From positions 124,001-188,000 of the forward strand of contig JAWPHD010004368.1 in NCBI GenBank assembly GCA_037043455.1: DNA of 64,000 bases. The letters run 5' to 3'. Origin of the DNA: Cyrtodaria siliqua (taxonomy: Eukaryota > Mollusca > Bivalvia > Adapedonta > Hiatellidae). Below, one piece after another: positions 57,150 to 64,000 of this stretch. How positions within the stretch are numbered: position 1 is the stretch's first letter; every line of letters starts with the position of its first letter. Under the pieces are notes generated by a model. It saw only the letters and a list, made by a program, of their open reading frames with translations, ran no database searches and was not told where the DNA came from. A program made the position numbers and the translations under genes.

Positions 57150-57467
57150 TCTGCAGTGTAAAAGACAGATGATACAGAAAATCCCAGTTTGATATGAGGT
57201 TTCATTCAAATTTCAGAATTGTTTGACCGAAGCTCCGCATATTCAGCTAGATAGTGTAAGCATTTTGTATTTTCCATAGGGTTCACAAAACATGAGCGAG
57301 CAAAAAACAACGTTGCTAACTTATGTTTTTTATTGTTTTAAATTACTGGTCTTGTCTATACTGAAGATATTAAAACAACAACAAAGTCTGCTGCCCCGCT
57401 TTGAAGCTCAGATGTTGCAAAAGGCTGTACAGTAACCCTATGGGAAAATTAATTGAGATGTGAGACC
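57150..57467. repeat. Duplicated block shared with 48225-48510, copy 2
   Basis: See copy 1. This copy joins directly to the 1.46-kb block at 57468 (GAGACCTT then CAGGTAAACG), whereas at 44387 the same 1.46-kb block follows a family A 3'UTR. Confidence 0.85.
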
Positions 57468-58936
57468 TTCAGGTAAACGTCATCATGGGGTCTACAAACT
57501 GTCCGGTCATCGCACAACTATAAAATGATAGGGTCATAACCTCTTTTGAAACATTTTTTAACAAGTATAACACAAATATTATGAAAGTGATCATGACCAC
57601 AGGTCTTACGAAGTTTGTAAATAATCACATCACCATAGAAGTCAGATTGTGGTAGTCCTTGTGAAAGTCGCGATAAAATATTCAAGTCATCCCCTGCCTG
57701 TTAAAAACTATAGGCGTTCTCATTTTCCTTTATCCCACACTTGAACGAATTCGATCAATTTACCACAATATCTATACATACATAATATTGTGTTGATAAC
57801 TTTACTAAATAAATGTGCCAGTGTTAGCATGAAGCAAAACACATCCGGTTAATTCATGCTACATGTAGTAGTATGCTGTAACACACATATAAGCATATTA
57901 ATAGAATGTTAGCCAGTAGTCCGTTTTGCTACTACTGTTCACCACTCTTTAAGATGAGTATTGTCTTGTGTCCTGTTAGTATTGTCCTATTGTTTGTGGT
58001 ACAGTGTGGACCAACGATGTCATTGCGTGTTGGTGCTGTGGCTAATAGAGTAATTTGTTTATCAGTTTAGTCTTAACACTGTACTCAGCTTTACGTTTTA
58101 CTATAAAGGATGTCGTTTTTATTGCATATTGCCGCAATCACGGTACTGTCAGTATGTCAATTACGATCCCATTTGTCGATTTATCTCGGCGATACACATT
58201 GAACGTGAAAACCCGGAGGACCCATGTTCAAGCCCCATCATCGACGTAAATCGGCAGTCTCGTGTATTTGATTATATTTTCCGAAAAATACCACAGGAAT
58301 CCAGGTATAATAAGTTTAGACAGATATCTATGAAATAATGGTTTATTACGTCTCCGGTGTAAGGCACGTTCCCGAATTCCGATATATTATGTACCCATAT
58401 ATGGGGCGGCTTTAAATATATAAAAAAGAAAGAAAACAAGAAGGATATCTTATCCTCCATGGTCATCCGAAAGCGAAGACTACATGTAACAATCTATGGC
58501 ACTAGCGTCCTATTCTGGAACAGTTCAAACATGCCAGCATGCGGTTGCCCTTATATGAACCTCGCTATTGAGATTGACCCAGCGTTCAATCTACCTTTTG
58601 TTACATTCATAACATTTTCAGTAGGACCATGCCACCGTACCACCGCCGCCCCTCCCGCCCTACTCCACCATACTCACACTGATAACCCTACATGTTCGCA
58701 ACTCATTTTAGTAGAACTGGTCTTTCGCATACTCAAGGCTCTGGCTACGTCCCTGAATAGTCAGTTTGTACTAATTTCACGGTTAGATATTTTATACCTT
58801 TACCATCATAGTCACGTGCTTAGCAACACTACTGGCGAGTAAAATTCAGCTCATATTTCCCGCAAAATTTGTTGTTTTTCTTTGACTCATTCATTTTGAG
58901 AAAATATTACAGCAACAAATAATCAATCAAACATGT
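57468..58936. repeat. 1.46-kb duplicated block, copy 2
   Basis: Near-identical to 44387-45849, including the same ~60-bp deletion inside the minus-strand family A coding tail and the B-like 3' end at about 57980-58050. The two copies diverge after AAACATGT. The frames at 58459-58842 and 58272-58466 are homologues of those in copy 1, with frame changes. Confidence 0.85.
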
Positions 58937-59404
58937 TTTGAGACAAAACGTGTCTTTAACTCAGAGTTATGTGCATAGCGTGCTTAAGATTAATGACATT
59001 TCAAGACAAGGGTAGGTTTTCCCTAGATTTTTATGCATGGCTTATCTGGACTAAGGTATTAGGTTGACCTGAAAAATAAATTGGAAACCGATTACCGATG
59101 GAGGTTTGCTGGACTAATGCCTACCCGCACGGATAGAAAGTGGATACAAACATTTCATCCCAGCCCAATCTAATACTGCTTTTATTTCCCCAATTTCCAT
59201 TAAACAAACGTATATTCGCATAATGTGTACCGCATTTGGCGATGGGCAAAGCAATAGTTAACAATCAATCTATATAGGATGCAAAATTCTCCCGATGGAA
59301 ACTGGTACCTTAATAACATGGTTGTGTGTTGAATGGTTAAATGGCAACTGAGAAGTCAACTTTTGCTCGTATTCCAGATTGCAGTACGAATACCACATTT
59401 GATA
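58937..59404. other. Non-coding DNA
   Basis: No gene or repeat is recognised between the duplicated block and the minisatellite. Confidence 0.5.
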
Positions 59405-61715
59405 TAGTTTGTGGTACAGTGCGAACCTCCGGTGTCATGGCGTCTGGTTGCCGTGGATTATGTGGAATTACGGTGTCATTGCGTCTAGGTGATGTCATTG
59501 CGTCTGGTTGCTGTGCTTTATGGGGAACTTCGGTGTCATTGCGTCTGAGTGCTGTGGTTTATGGGGAACTACGGTATCATTGCGTCTGGGTGCTGTGCTT
59601 TATGGGGAACTAAGATGTCATTGGGTCTGGGTACTGTGATTTATGGGGAACTACGGTGTCATTGTGTATGAGTGTTCTGGTCTATGGGGAACAACTACGG
59701 TGTCATTGTGTCTGGGTGCTGTGGTTTATGGGGAACTACCGTGTCATTGCGTCTGGGCGCTGTGGTTTATGGCGACCTACGCAGTCATTGCGTTTGGGTG
59801 TTGTGGTTTGTAGGGGAACTACGGTGTCATTACGTCTGGATTCTGTGGTTTATGGGGAACTACGGTGTTGTCATTGCGTCTGGATGTTGTGGTACAGTAT
59901 AGACCTACGGTGACAATGCATCTGGGTGCTGTGGTTTATGGGGAACTACGGTGCCATTGCGTCTGGGTGCTGTGGTTTACGGGGAACAACTACGGCATCA
60001 TTGCGTTTGGGTACTGTGATTTATAGGGAACTACGGTGTCATTGTGTCTGGGCGCTGTGGTTTATGGGGAACTACGGTGTCATTGTGTCTGAGTGCTGTT
60101 GTTTATGGGAACTACGATGTCATTGCGTCTTGGTACTGTGATTTATGGGGAACTACGGTGTCATTGCGTCTGGGTGCTGTGGTTTATGGGGAACAACTAC
60201 GGTGTCATTGCGTCTGGGTGCTGTGGTTTACGGGGAACTACCGTGTCATTGCGTCTGGGCGCTGTTGTTTATTGGGAACTACGCAGTCATTGCGTCTGGG
60301 TGTTGTGGTTTATAAGGGAACTACAGTGTCATTATGTCTGGGTGCTGTGGTTTATGGGGAACTACGTTGTCATTGCGTCTTAGTGCTGTGGTGTATGGGG
60401 AACTACAGTGTCATTGCGTCTGGGTGTTGTGGTACAGTGTGGGCCTACTGTGTCATTGCTTCTGGGTGAGTTGGTTTAATGGGAACTACGGTGTCATTGC
60501 GTCTGGGTGCTGTGTTTTATGGGGAACTAAGGTGTCATTGCGTCTGCGTGCTGTGGTTTAAGGGGAACTACAGTGTCATTGCGTCTGCATGCTGTTGTTT
60601 ATGGGGAACTACGGTGTCATTAAGCCTGGGTGCTGTGGTTTATGGGGAACTACGGTGTCATTACGTCTAGGTGCTGTGGTTTATGGGGAATTACAGTGTC
60701 GTTGCGTCTTGGTTCTGTGGTTTATGGGGAACTACGGTGTCATTGCGTCTGAGTGTTGTGTTACAGTGTGAACCTACAGTGTCATTGCGTCTGGGTGCTG
60801 TGGTTTATGGGGGAACTACGGTGTCATTACGTCTGGGTGGTGTGGTTTATGTGGGAACTACGGTGTCATTGCGTCTGAGTGTTGTGTTACAGTGTGAACC
60901 TACAGTGTCATTGCGTCTGGGTGCTGTGGTTTATGGGGGAACTACGGTGTCATTACGTCTGGGTGGTGTGGTTTATGTGGGAACTACGTGTCATTACTCC
61001 TGGGTCCTGTGGTTTAATGGGAACTATGGTGTCATTTCGTCTGGTGGGTGCTATGCTTTATGGGGAACTACGTTGTCATTGCGTCTAGGTGTTGTGGTAC
61101 AGTTTGGACCTACGTTGTCACTGCGGCTAGGTGCTATGGTTTATGGGGAACTACAGGGTCATTGCTGTGGTTTATGGGGAAACTACGGTGTCACTGCGTC
61201 TGAGTGTTGTGTTAAGTGTGGACCTACGGTGTCATTGCGTCCGGGTGCTGTGGTTTATGGGGAACTACAGTGTCATTGCGTCTGGGTGCTGTGGTTTATG
61301 GTGGAACTACTGTGTCATTGCGTCTGAGTGTTACGTTACAGTGTGCACCTACGGTGTCATTGCGTCTGGGTGCTGTGGTTTTTGGGGAACTACGGTATCA
61401 TTGCGTCTGGGTGCTGTGGTTTATGGGGAACTACGGTGTCATTGCGTCTGGGTGCTGTGGTTTATGGGGAACTACGGTGTCTTTGCGTGAGGATGTTGTG
61501 GTACAGTGTGGACCTACGGTGTCATTGCGTCTGGGTGCTGTGGTTTATGGGGAACTACGGTGTCATTGCGTCTGGGTGCTGTGGTTTATAGGGAACTACG
61601 GTGTCATTGCGTGAGGGTGTTGTAGTTTATGGGGAACTACGGTATAATTGCGTCTGGATGCTGTGGTTTATGGGGAACTACGGTGTCACTGCGTCTGGGT
61701 GATGTAGTTTATAGT
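59405..61715 (+). repeat. 41-bp minisatellite, about 56 units
   Basis: The unit is TACGGTGTCATTGCGTCTGG followed by GTGCTGTGGTTTATGGGGAAC. Variant units replace TTTATGGGGAAC with TACAGTGTGGACC-type text near 59890, 60428, 60757, 60880, 61090, 61205, 61330 and 61495, spaced close to multiples of 41 bp. Two adjacent 123-bp blocks (60750-60872 and 60873-60995) are nearly identical. The left edge, GTTTGTGGTACAGTGCGAAC, matches the end of family B 3'UTRs. Because 41 is not a multiple of three and the unit has few plus-strand stops, all three plus frames stay open for long stretches. The resulting frames, up to 218 codons, are not treated as genes. Confidence 0.95.
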
Positions 61716-63086
61716 GAATGAGTTATGTCTCGTCTTAGCCATAACATTTATAAATTGATTTATACTCCCGTTTACCATTTAACTTTTTAAGGATATCGTG
61801 AACATGTTTCTTATATATTTAAAGTAAATATGCACATATCTTTAAATGTCATTGACAACCTATATTGAAAACTTACGTGTTCAGTAAAGCTATTACTGAC
61901 TATAAAACATCTATTTTATAGCGAGCACAGCTAGCGAGAAGTGCCGAAGGCACTTCGAGCGCAAGCGAACTTTACGGTAACGGGAGAGAAAAAAAAAAAA
62001 GAGAAGATAATTGCTAATCTATGTGTCTCGATTTTGATAGTAAATCGTCGTAGTCACGCTTTAAGCATTTCTAATGCAGACACCGGCTCCCACTATAGGA
62101 GTTTTAGTTTCGAAATTCTGATTTGTTTTCTTTAAAACAGTTTTCTGTGCAACGTTTCCTTTATGACTGGTTAGAGTAGAGTTTCATAAGTAATTTGAAA
62201 GTCTCTCCGACTCCTTCACAAAGTCCTATAGAATATGTGCAGCAGAAAATTTAAAGAGTTCAAATGCGAAACTAAGGCTTTCTAGAAAATATGTGGTTTC
62301 CGTGGGAAATTTCGAAATGACAACAAATGCAGGAATATGCTGAACATGTCAACAATTGCAGAGCGCACAATGATTAAACAACACTAGCAGCATATGTGAG
62401 TTATCCATTTAGTATGTTTTTTATTTGTAAACACTCGGTATGAAGGTTAAATTGTCTTGGCCGGAAACTTTCCACATAATACAAATTAGCGCGTGTTAAA
62501 ATCAGTGACGTAACAAGAGTAAATATTGACATTATTTGCAGACGACTAGTGACAACTCAGGTAATTTCTGGAAGACTCGGATTGCTTTTACTTTGTACTA
62601 ACACTTTTGTGAGTTGATGTTGAGCTAGTTTAAATGATTAATTGTGGACAAATCGATTATAATTTCTTTCACTTCGTACGAACACTTTTGTGGGTTTATG
62701 TTGAGTAAGTTTTAACTTCACCTTGAACTTTCTATCACTCATGTAAATATTCACCGTTGTGCGAAGATGTTCCAGAGGAACCCAGCACAGTACTTGAAGA
62801 ATAAGAAGTTTAAATGATTAATTATTTATGGACCAACCACCCTCGCCGCGAACGGAAAGCTTTTCTTCAGTCTACCCCCTAGAATAATCTACAAAATATC
62901 CCCCCCCCCCCACACACACACACACACCCACCACCACCCTGAAAAAAAAGAGGAAAAGTCTCCTCAGACAGACCTCCCTCTCCTGGAAAGTCTTAGACTA
63001 CAAGCCACCCCACCACTCCCCAGACAGCATGACCATATCGGATATGTTTTGGTTATTGGTCGGAATGTCGGCAGATCGGACCGATG
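61716..63086. other. Non-coding DNA with a small hairpin and a low-complexity tract
   Basis: GAAGTGCC-GAA-GGCACTTC (61938-61956) is a perfect 8-bp hairpin in a CpG-richer 50-bp patch. An A run lies at 61989-62000. A C run followed by CA repeats lies at 62901-62928. No gene is supported. Confidence 0.5.
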
Positions 63087-63187
63087 TATCCGTTATCTGT
63101 CATAGACATCGGGCCGTTATGCAGACTGCCGCTCTGTTACCGATATCAGTAACAGAGCGGCAAGGCCCGATGTCTATCCGTTATCTG
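63087..63187. repeat. Long hairpin flanked by 13-bp direct repeats
   Basis: ATAGACATCGGGCC (63102-63115) pairs with GGCCCGATGTCTAT (63164-63177), and TGCCGCTCTGTTAC (63127-63140) pairs with GTAACAGAGCGGCA (63149-63162) around the loop CGATATCA. The left side has an 11-base bulge and the right side one base. ATCCGTTATCTGT occurs directly on both sides (63087-63099 and 63175-63187). Confidence 0.9.
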
Positions 63188-64000
63188 TATATAGGAAACA
63201 TATCGGTCCGGTATTGGCTTGCTGACTGGGTTTGTGTGGTTTTTTTATGATTTGCTGCAAAGATATCGGTCAGATGTCGGCTAAATATTGGATATGCCAA
63301 CGTCGGGCTAACGTAGAGCCGATTAATTCAATATTTTCCAATTTTTGAATTTTTTGTTTGTTTGGCATGTCAAATTGATTGTTCAATGCATTAATCTGAA
63401 TGAATATAGCACATTTCTTCTAATGTCTATTATTATATCTCGGGCCAACGTCAGGCAGAAGTAGTTTGCATCAGTTGATACCATATATCGGGCCGCTGTC
63501 AGTCCGATATAACACGCCATAAATCCATAAATGGAGGTAATGACATGTCATTTTGAATATTGTATATTAAGTGTTAATGTGAACAGATATTCCTCGCAAA
63601 TGTCATTTTTTTACATTGCAAAATGATGCTACCTATATGCCTACATTCACAAGAGTTTTATTTATTGCTAATGAATATTTTTCCAGTCGAGCTAATTGAG
63701 ATAAGCACCTAAATAAAGATATATATAAGGTAGTGAGTATTCATTAAATTGATTTGATAAAAAAAATCGGACGGAGTTAAACGCCCGATAACCTTGTATG
63801 TTGCGAAACATATACATGTATTTTGGATTGGTAATCCGATGCTCTAGCTACATACTCTGCTAGCTGGATGGTGACAATAGAACGAATTGATGTTTATCTG
63901 TCATAATGGGCCCACTTCGGGTCGAAACTATATCGGATACATATTGGATAGATAACTAACCGATATTGGACCGATGATGGATAGTAAACTAAAAGGATGT
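63188..64000. other. Non-coding DNA rich in scattered ATCGG and CGGGCC motifs
   Basis: TATATCGGGCC followed by GCTGTCAGTCCGATATA (63485-63512) and similar TATCGG/CCGATA pairs recur through this end of the window. They echo the hairpin sequence and suggest a decayed family of small inverted-repeat elements. No gene is seen. Confidence 0.45.

Noticed and set aside
59341..61614. Many overlapping plus-strand open frames of up to 218 codons
   Set aside because: They are translations of the 41-bp minisatellite in three phases; the frame shifts with every unit and no domain appears.

Overview
The window looks like an AT-rich stretch of animal nuclear DNA from a mollusc, most likely a bivalve. That is an inference. 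It rests on the absence of any compact prokaryote-like gene run, on tRNA-headed SINEs, 5'-truncated LINEs, a Penelope-type GIY-YIG endonuclease, CAAT and ATTC microsatellites, and tandem repeats of about 160 bp of a kind I associate with bivalve genomes. I find no intact host protein-coding gene, no rRNA gene and no true tRNA gene. Everything recognisable is a transposable element, a piece of one, or a local duplication.

Region by region. 1-4 kb: AT-rich DNA with a tandem duplication (2.39-3.80 kb); only the second copy carries a LINE 3' end that stops in an ATTC microsatellite. 4.06-8.06 kb: a retroelement 3'UTR (family A), then a broken LINE with recognisable endonuclease, reverse transcriptase and RNase H domains. 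10.4-13.9 kb: inverted repeats of about 380 bp enclose a GC-richer satellite of about 190 bp; one satellite unit is split by a 512-bp insertion carrying the C-terminal end of a Fanzor (eukaryotic TnpB-like RNA-guided nuclease) on the minus strand. 14.0-15.7 kb: a minus-strand family A copy with a family B element nested in it, abutting the endonuclease end of a Penelope-like element. 16-23 kb: bivalve-type tandem repeats and a 2.6-kb tandem duplication, one copy of which took a later retroelement insertion.

25-38 kb: an inverted-repeat MITE, a longer family B copy that keeps its coding tail, family A copies, a full-length tRNA-derived SINE, a minus-strand LINE pseudogene, an 8-unit satellite of about 160 bp, and a SINE body amplified in tandem. 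40.8-47.6 kb: a 1.46-kb element with hairpin-bearing inverted ends, two paralogous blocks, and a mariner-like MITE that interrupts only one of them. 44.4-45.8 and 57.5-58.9 kb are copies of one 1.46-kb block. 59.4-61.7 kb is a 41-bp minisatellite whose unit matches the 3' end of family B.

The window is unified by one retroelement clade (families A and B). Its members share a coding tail with a conserved Cys/Pro-rich motif and a 3'UTR core around GACCGTTCCAAG. It appears at about 12 places and seems to have seeded the large minisatellite. The two observations that most deserve follow-up are the Fanzor remnant inside its inverted-repeat/satellite setting, and the origin of the minisatellite from a retroelement 3' end.
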